The notes: generated by a model not told the origin, from the letters alone. Counted from the first letter of the stretch, positions 49,546 to 64,000 are shown. The stretch: DNA of 64,000 nucleotides from Limanda limanda (GCF_963576545.1 NC_083646.1:9878991-9942990); one strand, 5' to 3'. A program made the numbers and translations.

Positions 49546-52500
49546 TTCCTCTGTGTGATCCTGGTGGCAGGCCCCAAGCAGACTTCTACCACTGCTGCTA
49601 TTCCAGCTATGTGTGCCGCTCGCCTGACCAACAATAACCTCCACTCTCTCTCTCTCTCACACCGCAAGAGGAGAAGGGGGGGTGGGCGTCCGTGGAGATG
49701 AAAGCAACTGAGTGAGAAAAGAGTGAAAGAGAAGAGAAAGAAAGAGGACAAGTACAATAGACTTGAGAAGATACAGAGAGATGAAGCTATGCAGTGAGGA
49801 GGTGGACACAGCGGTAGGCGATAGATGAAGTTGCACTCTGCCACTGTTTCACATCGAGTTCATGTCCTCCTTCTTAAAGTTAATAACTCCTTTAATCTGT
49901 TCATTTTCTATCATCCATAAATTTGTCCAGTCTTAACCAGAGTTACTTACACTTCCACAAGAGTGGAGATATGGTGAAGTAGCCTCCTAAGAGAATATTC
50001 ATAATACAGAATTTTATACTTGTTTAGACTTTTAAACTCCCTGTGGAAAACCCAGTATTAAATGTTTTACCTTCTGTTCGCAATGGGCAGAAATATGCTC
50101 CGTTTTCAATTCCAGTTTTTCTTTTTTGGACTGATTGTTAAATAAAACCAGGTAAATGAGAAAATGATCAGTGAATTCATGGAACTCTTCAGCTGCGGCT
50201 CAATCATCAACCTGGGAGTGAGGTGTCGAGGGGGGGGGCGAGGGCTGATGGGAAGAGGGCAGAGACAGACGGGCAGCCAGACAAAGTACTAGAGTGAGAA
50301 AAGAGATTCCCAGAGCTGTGAGTCCTACTCAGCGGCAAATCAACTGACAGGCCTGTGCCAAACTAACAGCGGAGTTGCAGACTCAGGGCTTTTACACGGG
50401 GGCAGGGCCTCTGAACAGCCATTAGCTTCAGTTGGCTGGCACAGCGCTACTTTAACTCAACTCAGCTTTAGCGTGGATGTGGGAAACGACCGGTGCAAGT
50501 GGGTGCGTGGGTGAGAGTGAGGGCAGGGTGAGCTCAGAGGGTCTGCAAACGCACTAAATATTGAGAGCCAGCCTGTATTTGCCTGTGTTTTCACGCACAA
50601 GTATACACAGCTTCGTCTTTGTCACAGCCGCCTGGATGAGTGAAACTGCCCCGGAGCGCCGCGCAGAGCGAGCAGAGCACAGAAGACAGAAACACAAGAC
50701 CAGGAGTCGGAGGGGAGGGATGAGGGGATAATAAAAGAAAGAGTGAGCGTAGGGAGAGAAAGAGGGTTTCTGCAGGAGGAGGAGGAGGGTAATTAGAGCC
50801 TATACGTACGACTCCCAAAATGTCTGTACTCTTCCCACCATGTCCATTAAAAATTCAAAAGGCCGGTAGAGGAAGATTAGAGAGTGAAAGAGGGAGACAC
50901 AAGACAGTGACACAAAAAGTTGAGGACCTGGGACATTGACGTTAAGGAAAATCAATAATTTAGGCAGTGGCCATTAACTAAAAATGGTTTAGGTATTGGC
51001 TGCAACATTAAATGCCCCAGTCCTCTTAATGTCTGATATGTATTGTATAAGAGATAAGGGATTTAACCGTAAATTACTTTCGTGATCTACTAATGTAAAT
51101 TCACAATTCTTATTTGGTCTAAGAGGTGAGAAAATAGTTTAAACGATCCATCACAATTTGCAATTTACCCAGAAGTGAAGATAAACCCCAAATATATCAA
51201 ATTTAGTATAATAAACAAACATGAACAAACCAGTACATGCTGGCATCTGAAGGTCTTGAAGCAGTGATGTTGAAATGCATTCCATTTATTTGTGGTAAGA
51301 CTTTATAAACTTGTGCTGGAAACTGTTTGACTAAATACTGAATTTTTAACCCCAAAATCTAAAGGGGGGGAGAATCGCTCAGCGTGTTGCAGCGTGTTTA
51401 ACTTCAGCTCATGTCTGTCAACATGTCTGCTCAAAAACAAAGGCTGGAATCAGCTGCTCAAAGCCGACAGCAGAGAAAGTGTCTGGAGGAGATGCAGATT
51501 AGGAGAAGAACTGTTGACTGTTGGGCTTAGAAGTTCCCATCTTGATTTTACACTGGCTCAGATTCTGTGGAACTAGAGTTAGATGAGGTAGGCAAATTGA
51601 AGCTCATTTGACAGGTTTGCCAAAGAAACATGTGTTGTTGTGAATAATTTAGATGGAGACCAATTTGTCCCGGAGGAACTGCTCTTACTGGAGGTCGTGG
51701 TAACCCCTGCGTCACCTGTGTGCCAGGAGGTGTAAACGCATATCACACACAAAAACTAGAAGCCTCGAAAGCGGCTCTAGTATTCTTAGATGTCACCACA
51801 TGCGGTCTACATTTTCTATAGGCTCTTACTAAGGGGCCATATAGCTGCAGAAGAGAGAACCAGGGAAAGAGCAGGAGAGAAGAGAGTACTTTGTGGCCTT
51901 GGAGGGGCCAAAAATAGTAACACACACACACACACTGGGGTTATTGTTCAACAGTAGGAGAGCAAGTGAGAGAGTGAGCGAGAGCGCACAACATGGATGG
52001 GGAAAAGAGGGAAAGTACAGAAGTGCTGAAGGAGTAAGAGGAGAAGGAGATGAGAGCCCAAGTGGGACAAAGAAGGAGAAGGACATGATGTAAGATTCGG
52101 TCTCTCGGCTCAGTGCTGTATAGCTCGGCTTCCAGTGAACAGACGCACGTCTTTTCCAGGAAATTGTAGGGGAGGAGCAAGAGAGGGAGAAAAAAAAAAA
52201 AAAGAAGGCCAGAGCGTCCATAGGGATCCTCCGCTGCAGATCTCCACATCCACAGGCTCCACTGTGAGCCTGGAAAAGACTTAAGTCCTAAATATCCATC
52301 CGCTGACGCAAAGCTTTGTGTGGAAGGACGTGTGTTTCACAGTTGATTTTGAAACAAAATGCTAAAATTATAAGAGTTATTCATATCTCTGAATCATCCT
52401 TCCATATTCAGTGGTTTTGCACATTTACATCCACTAAACACACAAAGACCTATCCAGGAACCGGAAGAGAAGAAGAGCAAACGTCAGCAGCGTCCTCAAA

Positions 52501-52803
52501 CGCATGTTGGACGAGCAGCACCCTGTGAACTAAAACACTGAGCTCTGTCCACACTACACACACAAAGCCTCAGGGCACTGCACCTGATCTGAAGCTCTCC
52601 CTGTGTAATCACACCCATAAACACGCCTGGTGGGAGTGCGTGTCTCTATGCGTGTGTGTGTGTGTTCCCCAGAGTGTGTTAAGAGCAGCAAAATAATATT
52701 GTGTTTGAGAGACAGGTCCTGTTGCTCTCGGGGCACTGTTAGGTATATTTACACTCACCAAAGTGACACTCTGCTCCCAGGACATCCACCTCTCTCTTTA
52801 GAA

Positions 52804-52968
<165 letters not shown>

Positions 52969-54616
52969 ATCGCACACCTTCAACATGCTGCACTCACACA
53001 ACGCAAGGTGCAAAGGACCAAGGTTGAAAACACACTGCTATAATTTTAGATGTTGGAACGAAGCAGAATCCTTTATTAGCTCAAACTATTTACCAGATCA
53101 AGAATTTCAGATTTCAATGCAGCCTCATACCTGGTTTCAATGCAGTAGTCTCTGTATTTCACAATAATTTGTCCATTGTTATTAATTATTAATTCACTGG
53201 GCTGAAATACAACTATTTTGCTAAATCTATTAATAATATATAATGAAGACTGAATATATTCACATTTTGGAGTCCTGCCCAGATAAAAACAGCTGAACTG
53301 AAAATCTAATTAAATACGTGTGTGTCTTAACTACATTTAATGGTAGTTTTGCCTTGTTATAGACTAATAATTAATGTCCCTCAAAGTTACTTTTAGGGAT
53401 AAGCTGTTAAGGCCTAACACGGCCGTGCTACAGGCCACAGGCGCCTCTCTTCTCCTTCACTCTGTCTCCCCACCTCACAGTCTGGTGTTAATGTACTTCT
53501 CCAGCCAACAGCTTGGCAGAGAGCTGCCAGTTGACACTTCACCTCTGGTTCAACAACACACTGCCCACACTCGCTACTGCCTGAAAGAGTGTGTTGACTG
53601 TGTGAGGGAATAGGGACAGAAATATAGACATTGACAAAAAATCAGGCCATTTAATACATTCAACTACAGTTAAACAAATTGTATTTGCTAAATTGCCTGG
53701 GGCTGTAACAAACTATTATCCAGATATTGACACTGGGTGTGAGTGACTTTGCCACAGGGTGATTGAACAATATTTCTGCCTTTTAGAGAAGGTGTGTATG
53801 TGTGTGTGTGCGTGTGTGTGTGTGTGTGTGAGTGAGTGAGTGAGTGTGTGTGTTTCTCTGAGCGACAGGTGGCATTTTTGGGAGGTGGTTTCCTGGAATG
53901 TGCCACTAGAGCGGGACAGGATGTTAGCATCTGTTGTACACCAACAGATCTGCTTCCTGTGTGTGTGTGTCTGTGTCAATGTGTGACAATGACACTAAAA
54001 TCTGGCTAGAATCAAAACCAAATCATGCAATACTCTGAAACAACAATAACTTCTAGTGAGAAATGTTTATGTTCTTGGTAAAGTATATACACATGTACTG
54101 GAGAGTGCTGATGTAAAGAGGGGGTGATTAGTGTGAGGCATAAGGCAGAAGGAGGTGAGTTATACAGCTTTCACGTGCAGTTCTACACACATACACACAC
54201 ACACAGACACACACACTTTCCGCAATAACAAGTCCACATTAACAGTTACAGGCTAAAACATCCAGTGTGTGTGTGTGTATATTTATGTGTGCGAGTGTGC
54301 GTCAGTGCTGACTAAGTGCGTGAATGTGTTTGTAATTCAGCATTCACAACGCAAACTCTCCTCCATTCTCCTGCCTCTCTCTCTCTCCCTAACACTGTCT
54401 CCTAGCAACCAGACACTTAAGGCCTAAAAATAACCCCCCCAGAAACGAACAGAACAAAAAAATAAAGCATAAATGGCAATTAATGCTTTCAAGCATGGAA
54501 CACGGACTCAAACAGACCAGATATTAGAAAGGGAAGGGAAGGGAAGGAGGAGTGGGAGGCTGAATCTGCCAGCAACAGGTAGTCGTCAGGAGACAGAGTT
54601 CTGTGCTACATGGCAC

Positions 54617-54626
54617 TGTGTGTGTG

Positions 54627-54658
<32 letters not shown>

Positions 54659-54667
54659 TGCGTGTGT
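54617..54667. repeat. Compound (TG)n(CGTG)n repeat
   Basis: TG tract 54617-54640 runs straight into a (CGTG) tetranucleotide tract to 54667: fully alternating purine-pyrimidine over about 50 bases. Confidence 0.95.
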
Positions 54668-57311
54668 TCATTAAAAGTGTGTATATATGTGTGTGTGTGC
54701 CCACAAGCCTTGGCTGGGAACAAGACAACTTTTCCACCGTCTCTAAGGAGCAGGGGGGCTGCTCAAGGCAGAAAAAGCCTCCAGTCTAAACCCGACGCAC
54801 TGACTGGCAGCCCGTCCTGTGTTTAGCAGAGTTCCAAGAGAAAAATATTCTGCATGTCAAAGGACCCAACAAGGCCTCGCTCTGTTTGGCAGCCAGCACT
54901 TAGATTGTATTGTGGGTTTTGTTTCCCTCCTCTTCCTACAATGTTATGAAATAAACAAAAACTAGAAGACAAATGAGTCATGAACACGTACACGCAGACC
55001 TGCTGTCTCGCATCTGATGCCTACGCATTCCACAGTGGATTAACATTTTGGATGCGTGATGGCAAGTGAGAGACACCTGATATTTGCACCAGACGCCTCC
55101 CAGCTTAGAAGGATCTGTTCTTTCAAAAAAATCACTCTGCTACATTGGCATAAAGGTGTGTTTTTGAATCACTTATAATCTGAAGTGAAGTTAGGTCTTT
55201 GCTGAAAAAGGAAACTTTGAGAGCATTTAGCAGGATAATCAAAAATGTTTGTCTCTACACAACTCATCCAATTCTAACACAAACTTCAGGGGATTCAGGG
55301 TATATGGACAATATATTAATATACTTTGCATTGGGCAATGAGTTTGAGTTGTATCCTCACAGCATAAAGATATGTAGTGTAGATTTATGTAAAAAAAAAA
55401 CAAAAAAAAAAACAGGCAAAGTAGAGCCTGTAACTGGATAAAAAAATAACAATGATAAATTGATTATCTAATATGCTGCAGGTTGATTTTCTCTACATTC
55501 ATCGACTCATCAATTTTAGCACTAGTAACAACTTTATGTGTTCCCTCTGGCAGAACACATTAACTTAATTTTTATGACTCTCTCCCTGACCGAGTCAGGA
55601 CTTTTTATCAAGTTTGATGACACAACATCATGCACATATGGAGGTTGTTAAACTGAGCTGCAAAGGACATTATACGTTATTTAGATATGAGAGGTAGTTA
55701 GCCGAGGAAACATTGGTGATTCTTTTTGAAAGCTCCGTCTTCAAACATTTTTAGAGTCTCGGACATAAGAGAATGAAAACTGTGTCGACAATGGTTTAAA
55801 AATCGGACACCTCATCAGATCACACATGATTTAAGCTATTCACTGTTCATTGAGAGTGAAAAACATATTTCTTCTCATTTCAGAAACAGCCTAATTCTAA
55901 TCAAATTACTTGTATGATTTGATTGTTTATCCTCTTGACATGTTGTTCTACTATCAAGAGCTTCTAAAGCAGCAAACAATGAAATTACTGTTTGTACTTT
56001 TTAAGTATTGTAAGATTGTGGTGGTAGTATGTGTTATGGTGTTAAGCGATGTTCAGACACACATATTACATAACCTGCCTACCGGCCCCACCTTGCATTT
56101 CTTTTTTTCAAATAAACCCAAATGGGTAATTTTCGTGTCAGCAGTACACCCACATTCAAATAAATACATCAACAAACTAAATAACAATACTTAGTCAGAC
56201 AATACAATTATAACCTGAGGACTTGTTGAACAGTGTTAGTGCCTCCAAAAATGAAATCCATGACAGTCTATGAATGTTTTTCCCTTTTAGTAAAAACTAC
56301 AAAATTAACATTCCTAGTTCTACAGTCCAACATCAACATTGTGAACCTAAAAAGGCATTTTTACAGTTGACTGAACAAAGCAATACATAAATTGCAACGA
56401 CACATAACGTGGCCTCTACTTGAGTTCAGAGAGAGCTACAATTGATACCCCGACACGACGGACAAACACATAAAACATATCCACGCTCAAAATCTCAAAG
56501 CTCTGATGGGAAGCCTGTGGATGTTCTGTGTGTGTGTGTGTGTGTTTGTGTGGGCCTCTTGTTATGAGCTGCATGCTGTTGTTCAGACTGGAGGTGAGAG
56601 TGGAATAGGTGACTGGCCTTGGGGAATCATGTTTTTCTCATAGCTCCGCTGCTTCAAACTGTGCCGGTGATGCCCTGCAAGGTATCCAACGTGGAGCGAA
56701 GGGTAGAAAAACACACACTTACCTTGTGTTTTATGAAAAACAAACATAGTTGTAGCATAAATACTATGGAGTTTTTTTTCTACTGAACAAAAATCCCCCC
56801 AACGGTGTTTGTATTTGATAAAACAGCTGAGTAACACTTGTTGACTCCCTTGAAGACTATATAATCATCAGGGGACAGATAACTCTAGGTTGAGGGTGAA
56901 GCAGAGGGATGGTGGCCTGGTATTCTAAGCGGGCCCTTGGGTGCTGAGTGAACAGGGGACCTTGGCAGCTTACCAACCGGGCCTGTTGTCCTTAACACCT
57001 TTCTGCTGATTGGGAGAACAGCAGCTCTGGAACTGTGTACAACATCCAGCATCCACATGCTAATAGACGGGTAATTACAAAAATTAGGGCTGGGAAGTTC
57101 CAGAGCAATGTTGCATCATGATGATGGTGACAATAAAAGGCCCGAGGTGCTGCTCATAACCTAAGAGATTTGGTCGAAACTGTTTTAACCAACACTCACA
57201 CAGTGTATACACTTCAAACAGCAATTCAAAGATAACTGCTCTCACTACAAATCACTTAACTCATTAGATAATTTCCCTTCACAAATACACCAGGACTCAA
57301 GACTGTTTCCA

Positions 57312-57545
57312 CCTTCACCAAGAAGGTATTTCTTCCGCATATGTTTGTTTGCAGAATTGCACAAGAACTAATTTCCATGGAAGGGGTGTAGATCAGGGGG
57401 GGAATTCAGGAATTATTTTGTGCTTTATCTTAGATTGCAAGATAGGGCATTTTGTGGCATTTTTGCTGATTTCTCAGAGAAGACGACTGATGTTTTTTGA
57501 ATCCAGATTGTTTAGCCTTGGCGGAGGTATGCACTCGACTGAAAG
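57312..57545 (+). mobile_element. Teleost non-autonomous dispersed repeat, copy 3
   Basis: Related to 41869-42194. It begins CACCAAGAAGGTATTTCTTC and ends GCCTTGGCGGAGGTATGCAC followed by TCGACTG. Internally it keeps AATTTCCATGGAAGGG (57370) and TTGCAAGATAGGGCATTTTG (57435). It lacks a clean GGATTACGC block. Confidence 0.6.
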
Positions 57546-58235
57546 CCAATTTAGTTTCCTTCAGTCGGTCAGATGTTTAATCATCTGTGTGTCGTGCACA
57601 GCAAAAGAACATGAAGACTGAACATGGGAGGAGACCAAGTGAGCCAGTATAAAAACCTTCTGCTTTCATCCTCATTGGCTAACTCCGTGTCCATACAGTT
57701 TGCACGCCATGCACTCACATGAACACAACCACCTGAACTTTCAACTCGCAAATGCAACCAAGTTGCTCACAGTCTAGGCCCTGAATATACAAAGTAATAA
57801 ATTACATAATAATCAAACAATAAGGGCCAACAATGAAGCACCCTGAAAAAAACATCACCTACGCTGCTTCTTTACTGCATTTAATAATGTATTTCGCATT
57901 GGCTCAAACACCAGGAACAACACCAACCACAGTTTATCACTTAGCAGTACATGCACATTTAGTCGGAGGTGTCGCTAGACTGTGCCCTCAAGAGCTTCCT
58001 GTGCGTCAGCAGCGTGTGTGAACAGTACCAAAAATACACACTACTTCACTAAGTCCCATCAAGCTATTCCTTCCTCCACTTCTAGTGTATTCCTCCATCA
58101 AATCCCCCATCACCAACCCCCCCACCCCTCCCATTTGTGCGTCCAGCCCTGTGCGCTTTCCTGCCATTCTTCTTTCGCAGCTAATTTTAGATGAAGGAAA
58201 AAAGCTCTGTCCACATCTGCTAGTCATTCTTTAAG

Positions 58236-58238
<3 letters not shown>

Positions 58239-58299
<61 letters not shown>
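58239..58299. repeat. (TG)n microsatellite, about 61 bases
   Basis: Pure TG tract in ERF intron 1. Confidence 0.97.
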
Positions 58300-58302
<3 letters not shown>

Positions 58303-58769
58303 TGTTTGGGAAAAAGAGAGGAAAGGAAACTAGGAAAAGGTCAACGGGAGAGAAAAGTACAAAGGGAGTAAAAAAGTGCTGGAGATGAAATAAAAAGAAC
58401 GACATAAAACAAACAGGCTAACAACACCGTCACTGTCAAAACCAGAGCGAATGTTTGAATCATTACTGAAATACACTCATTCACATTGAGTGGTGTCCTC
58501 TACGTTTACTTAGCAGTGGTGAACCACAAGATGAATAAACTGTCATCACAAGTCAAGAGACATGAAATAAACTAAACATGATGATTTAGGTCAATTTTCC
58601 CTGAAAAGAAAAGACAAATGTTAAGGCAGAGTGGATGCTCTCTCTTTAACGATTTAAAGTGTGTTAGATTTAGGTGAAAGGGATCTATTGGCAGAAATTG
58701 AATGTAAAATTATCCTAGCGCTGTTTTCACTATTGTGTTTCATCTAAATTGTAAGAATAGTTGTTGTCT

Positions 58770-58997
58770 TTACCCTAGAATGGGCCCTTTATATTTAAAT
58801 ACTCCTCTGTACGGAGGCCGCCATGTTTTTTACAGTCGTCCAAACAGGACAAACTCAACACCTTTTGAGTTTTTATGAAAAGTGAAGGCTACCACAGGTT
58901 CTCTTTCATGTTTGGAAGGGTTGGGTGAGGTGAGGGGTATTCAGATGCAACACCACCACTAGATGTCACTAAATTCTACACACTGAACCTTTAAATT
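58770..58997. mobile_element. Teleost dispersed repeat ending ACACACTGAACCTTTAA
   Basis: Carries CTCTGTACGGAGGCCGCCAT (58803) and the terminal block CACTAGATGTCACTAAATTC followed by TACACACTGAACCTTTAA (58978), familiar from a short repeat frequent in fish genomes. Non-coding; class not assigned. Confidence 0.5.
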
Positions 58998-61900
58998 GTA
59001 GTCTTTAAAAAAAAACAAAATAGGGAGGCGAACAGCCGGAAGTTTTGATATGGTACTTTTACTTTTAGACAAAAGAAAACCGTTATTTACTTTCAGTAGC
59101 CTAATGTCCAAATTTCAGTTTAGGTAACTGGCTCTTTTTCGTGGTGAATAAAAATTGTGAGAGTGGTGAATACTGGCTGATTCAGTAATTCAACATTTAT
59201 CATGATTTCACGTTTAACAAAGGATTGTAAAGATCTCAGGTCCAGGGAGACACAATGTAAAATGCAATTGACCTGCTGTGGCAAATGCACACCTACACAC
59301 ACACACACACTCATGGGAATCATGACTCTGCATCCCAGTGGTCTGTGAGGGGGACACAGAGGGCAGAGCACAGCGTGTTTGTGTGTCTGTTTATCTTGTC
59401 GTAAACAGGACAAAAGACACATGCCGTGTCACCGCCTGTCACCGCTTTCTCTTCTCCCCCCACTGCTCTCGTCCTTCGCTCAGTTTTTCCTGTTTTCCAT
59501 CATTCCCCCCTGCTCCTGCGCCCTTGCCCTTGTCTTGCGCCCCTTCGACTCCTCACTGCCTCTTTCTCCTCCACTACACCCCCCACCCCACTTGGTCAGC
59601 TTGTTAAACATGTCTCCTAAAGCTGATTAAGTAGTGTTGATCAGCCTTATGTAACACTCACCTCGTACAGACGTCGCTGCCAGACAGCTGGCTTACTGTG
59701 TCTTTCTTTGTGCCCCTGTGTGTGTGTGTGTGTGTGTGTGCTTGCGTGTACGTGTGTGTGTGAGAGAGAGAGAGAGAGATTCGGGGAAATCAGAGAGTGA
59801 GAATTTGCTTCAATGAGCACTGCTCTGCACGGCATATTTGCTGTCGGAACACACACAAACACACACAAACTTTTTAATACGATAATATACCATGTCCTAT
59901 TTGGTTGGAGCTATATGGTTCATCTTATGGTTTATGACCTGAGCACATTTGGTCACAATGGTGGAATGTGCTTCGTCATGTAGCATCAGGGTCTCCCAAA
60001 GTGTGTGTGTGTGTGTCTGTGTGTTCCTAATGCAGGCTGTGTAGATAATCAGTGCTTATCCCCCAGTTAGCATAGGGCTGCCAAGTGAGACCATGCACCT
60101 ACAACACTGCAGCAGGAGGTGGGACAGAAAACAGCACCCATAAATACACACACACACACACCCTTGAAATGACAAACTAAAGGCATCAAATTATGAAAAC
60201 TATCTTTACAAGCACACAAACACATAGAGTTCGATGCTGTGCAGTTGGTGCCGGTAAACAAAGCCCTGCTCCAGATCTCATTAATGGATGGAGTGGCCGA
60301 GTTAACGAGGCAGCGCAACACGGGCACGTTAGAAAGGTCAGCGCGCCCGGCTCCCATTCTCTGCTCTCCTGGTTTGCTCTTGCGCTGTGCTTTGTGGGAA
60401 AGATTAGAATCCTCAGCTGGAGCAAATAAAGCTGGGCGTTATGCAAGAGCCCGGGAGAGGGAGGAAGACAGAAGAGAGAAAGGCTGATGATGATGTAACT
60501 TGAGAGAGGAGCAAAAATACAGAAATGAAGAGTAAGAGAGAAAAGGATGTAGAGGCAGAGCTATAGAGGATTTTGATGGAAGGTCTTGAAACAGCAAACC
60601 TTACAAGATGGTCAGGCTCCATCGCAGCCTGCTGCATGAACCTTTCTGTACTACATGGTACCAGACACCCATCTAAACAATAGCAGTCAATCAGCTCTAC
60701 TGAGCAATGAGCTCAACAGTAAACACAAAGCTTCCCTGCACTGCCACAGGCCCAACAACAAAACCAGACAACATAATCTAAGGTTAATATCAGTGGTATA
60801 CATGGTTTCATTCTGGCCTCCCTGAGTGGGAGTAGGACAGTGTTTCATTCATCCAACAATGTGGCCCTGACTGGCCTGTCAGACCCAGAGAGTCAGGCAA
60901 GACTAACAATCTCAATTCTTAAACTGAATAACGTTTAATCTGTGTTCTCGATGTTTAATGAAGTGCTGAGGAAGTAGATGCAGGATCATCATTGTGATCT
61001 ATAAGGGCCAACTGAGTTTATGCTTTGTCAGAACCAGTTATTAAAATGTGCCGTCTGACCACATCAACCTGAACCTAAGAAGACACTCAAAAGCAGAGAG
61101 AAACGCCCGCACAGATAGCGAGAAATAACAATATCATTTGAAGATAAGGACGATATTGACAGTCAGTCCAGGATCGCTTGGTTGTTCACATTACAAAAGT
61201 GCCTTAAGATAATGTGTGTTGTAAATTGGCTTTACAATTGAAACCAGAACTAAAAATTATATAAAAAAATAAACACTTTTTTACAGCTTAATATTTATTA
61301 TATCTTTTCATCGTATCTAATGTTACATTATGTTGTGAAGGTATATGCACCGTAGTAACAGGTGTCTGAAGAAACAGATGAGGACAAGAGGAAGGAAGTG
61401 AAAAAAAGAGAAATGAATGAGCAAAGGGGAAGGAAGTTAGTTCACAGAGATAAAACAGTGGCTGGCAGAGAAAGAAAGAGCGATGAACCTTCTCCCCTCC
61501 GTCCGTACACCGCTCGGCCGGCGTTATGTAAGAGCCGAGTGTAAACACACCGATTACCTCTGCTTGGTGGAACTCATAACATGCGGCGCTACCTCGCTGC
61601 TTGTGCTTGTACGTTTCAGGAAGTGGTCTCGCTCTTTTGCACCACATTGTACATGTGTGCGTGAACATACAATAGCGATACCTCCAGGCTATGTGTCTCA
61701 CACACACACAAAAGGCATGCATTATAAAGATGGCATTCACATAATCTATTGTCCCAATCGCTGATTCAAACATGCTCAGATCATCCCTCCAAGGTATAAG
61801 GTAGCAAGGGGGTTTCCCATGAAATGATAGCTACGCTAGTTTTCAATTTCACCTCCACAATAACAGTTTGATGACACATACACTCGAGACAAGACATCAG

Positions 61901-64000
61901 GATCTGGGCATTCATAGGCTGTTTCATCAGATTAGGAAAATATTTCATCTTGTAGCAGATTTAAAATAAGATATCATCATTTACGTGTGTGTGTTTCTGT
62001 GTGTGTGTAGCAATAAATCGTAATTTTGAATCACAACACTTGTAATAAATATTAAATATATGGCCAAATATTGTGCCAGTATAAATAAAAATGGGGAGAT
62101 AAGCATTTTGCCCCAGCCCTTCGAGATGTACCTTTGAACAGAACCTGGGTAATACTTGAGCCAGACAAACACAATAAACTTGATAACAAAACGCCCACTT
62201 ACACACAGGGAGTACACTATAGCTGGGGGCTATTCTGTGTATGAGCGTGTGCAGGACCCTGGTGTATATATTAATGTGTGAGTGGGCAAAGGCAATTCAC
62301 TAAAACTATGGTGACAGCAGTTCTGATTTATTTCCTGCAGTCTTTCTGTAGCCTATAGTCTATAATATTTTGATTGACATCTCCTGGCAGAGGAAAGATG
62401 CAGCGTTTATGACTTGTTACTACGGTAACAGACATGTCGAGCACAGATGTACACGCTGCCAGATGAAATCCAGACCAGACATGTTGAAGAGAATATGCTG
62501 ATAAAATCTGTTAGACCATTAATCACTTATCAGTTTCTTTTAATAGAGTTTAGATGCCACAGACCTGCGATGAACTGTATCTATGAAATAGCAAAACCCT
62601 CATCTGAATTAGATTTTAATTGGTGACCTGAGGTTGGAGCCATTTCACTTTCTCCTTCTCTCATTCAACTCTTATCAGGCTCAATACCCAAGCACCTTCC
62701 AACCATCTTGTTCATTTTCTCTTCCTCCATCATGCTCTCTGACTCTCCCCATCTAGCCCCTCATCTCTCCCTCCCTCATGCTCCTGCAAATCCCCTCCGC
62801 CGCTTTTGATCTATTATTCCCTACTTTCCTTTTCCGTCTCACCCTGTGACTGGTCAGGGGCTCCAGCTCACTGTTCACTTCATCAAAAGCTTTAATCCCC
62901 AAAAACAACAATCACTGTGTGTGTGTGTATGTACAGTAGGCCTATATGTGTGTGTGTGCGCCCACCCGCATGCAACTGCTTGGACATTACGTAATTTCCC
63001 TGGGCCACATCTGAGGCTAAAAATGGACATGGATAAAACTATTGTGACCGTGGGCAGGGCTACTGTACAGAGGCAGTGGAGCGCACACACATCACACATG
63101 TACAGACGGACAGCAGGGGCTGGGCAAGCTGCTTAACGTTGATGTCATGGACCAGAGATGCAGACTTAAGCTTTTTCTTGAACTGATCACCAGCCATGTT
63201 AGTGTTGAATGATTGATAATTACTAAAGGCTTGTAAGTTTCAAAATGGCGCATTGTCTACAGCGAAAACTTTTAACATGGTTTTCAATCAGAGTTTATTA
63301 TGTTTGACACCCAGAATTGCAAGTAAATGATCATATTATACGATAGATTAAATAATAAAGCATTGAGTAACTGAAATAATCTGAGGGCTGGTTTCACTGA
63401 CCAAATGGTAATTCCACAAAATCCAAAATAAATTTAAACATTTAAACACAGTAACTTCATTTTATTTACGGGGTTTTCTGAAAGAAAGCATTTAGACCAG
63501 ATTAAATATGCAGGACACTTTAAAAAAAAACTCAAACAGATTTTGAATCAAGTGAGGTTGTGGAGCTTTCTGTGGCTGGTGTTAAATTTAGAGCATGAGC
63601 GTGTCTGTGTGGTCGGGGCAGAGTCATAAGCAAAGTCTGTTCACTCTGCACGCTGTGCAAGTCACACTGATGACGATGTTGTAAGGGACAGTGTTTCAAA
63701 GGAGCATTCGTAGAAGTCACCGCAGCGAACTGTGTGGACACGGAGGTGCAGACTACAGGTGTTTGCCCAAAACACCGTCTATGCTGTCTTTACCTACGTA
63801 TGAGCAACATCAATCATTTAGTCAGACTTCAGCAAATGACCAAATGGCTTAAAAACACTAGAGGATGTGTTCAGGTCAAGGCACTAAAAGAGCAGAGTGG
63901 TACAGCATGTGAAACTGGCGGGCACATTTATGGACAAATATGTGATGAGATGAGCCTGTTTCCAACTCTCTCTCTTCCTGTGTACATGCGTGTGTTTCTG

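Overview
The window is vertebrate DNA, almost certainly from a ray-finned (teleost) fish. Coding exons are sparse, GT-AG introns are large, long (CA)n/(TG)n microsatellites are everywhere, and there are relics of typical teleost dispersed repeats and a Tc1-type transposase. Two genes are recognisable, both on the minus strand: ERF (ETS2 repressor factor) on the right and the long isoform of CIC (capicua) on the left. Both encode transcriptional repressors that are relieved by RAS/ERK signalling, and the two genes are also neighbours in human.

Layout from left to right. About 661-1300 is a GC-rich CCAAT-box region with a good minus-strand splice donor; its place inside the CIC-L intron fits the CIC-S alternative promoter (inference). 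1301-10215 is intron. 10216-14179 is the giant CIC-L-specific exon (coding 10216-14056, 1280 codons), with a strong acceptor and donor. The HMG-box and later CIC exons lie beyond the left edge. 14180-20403 is CIC-L intron with two adjacent 145-base CA arrays. About 20404-21500 is a CpG-rich region with a run of CCAAT boxes and CRE sites, the likely CIC-L promoter and untranslated first exon. 21500-28295 is intergenic and rich in dispersed repeats, including an old 330-base tandem duplication.

28296-43796 holds ERF: a long probable 3' UTR, then coding exons at 31664-32326, 32556-33703, 33900-34015 and 43562-43796. They encode 720 residues (ETS domain, ERK-docking FSFNP segment, repressor tail). 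43797-64000 is ERF intron 1; the first coding exon (only a few residues) was not found and probably lies past the right edge.

I found no new gene system. The most interesting signals are: a triplet-repeat-derived Asn/Ser-rich insertion of about 100 residues in CIC-L; an extra ERF intron that splits a sumoylation-type IKVE motif; ERF and CIC in tandem rather than divergent as in human; a UG tract next to an ERF 5' splice site; and four copies of TTATGTAAY within 227 bases. No RNA genes, CRISPR arrays or bacterial-type features were seen.
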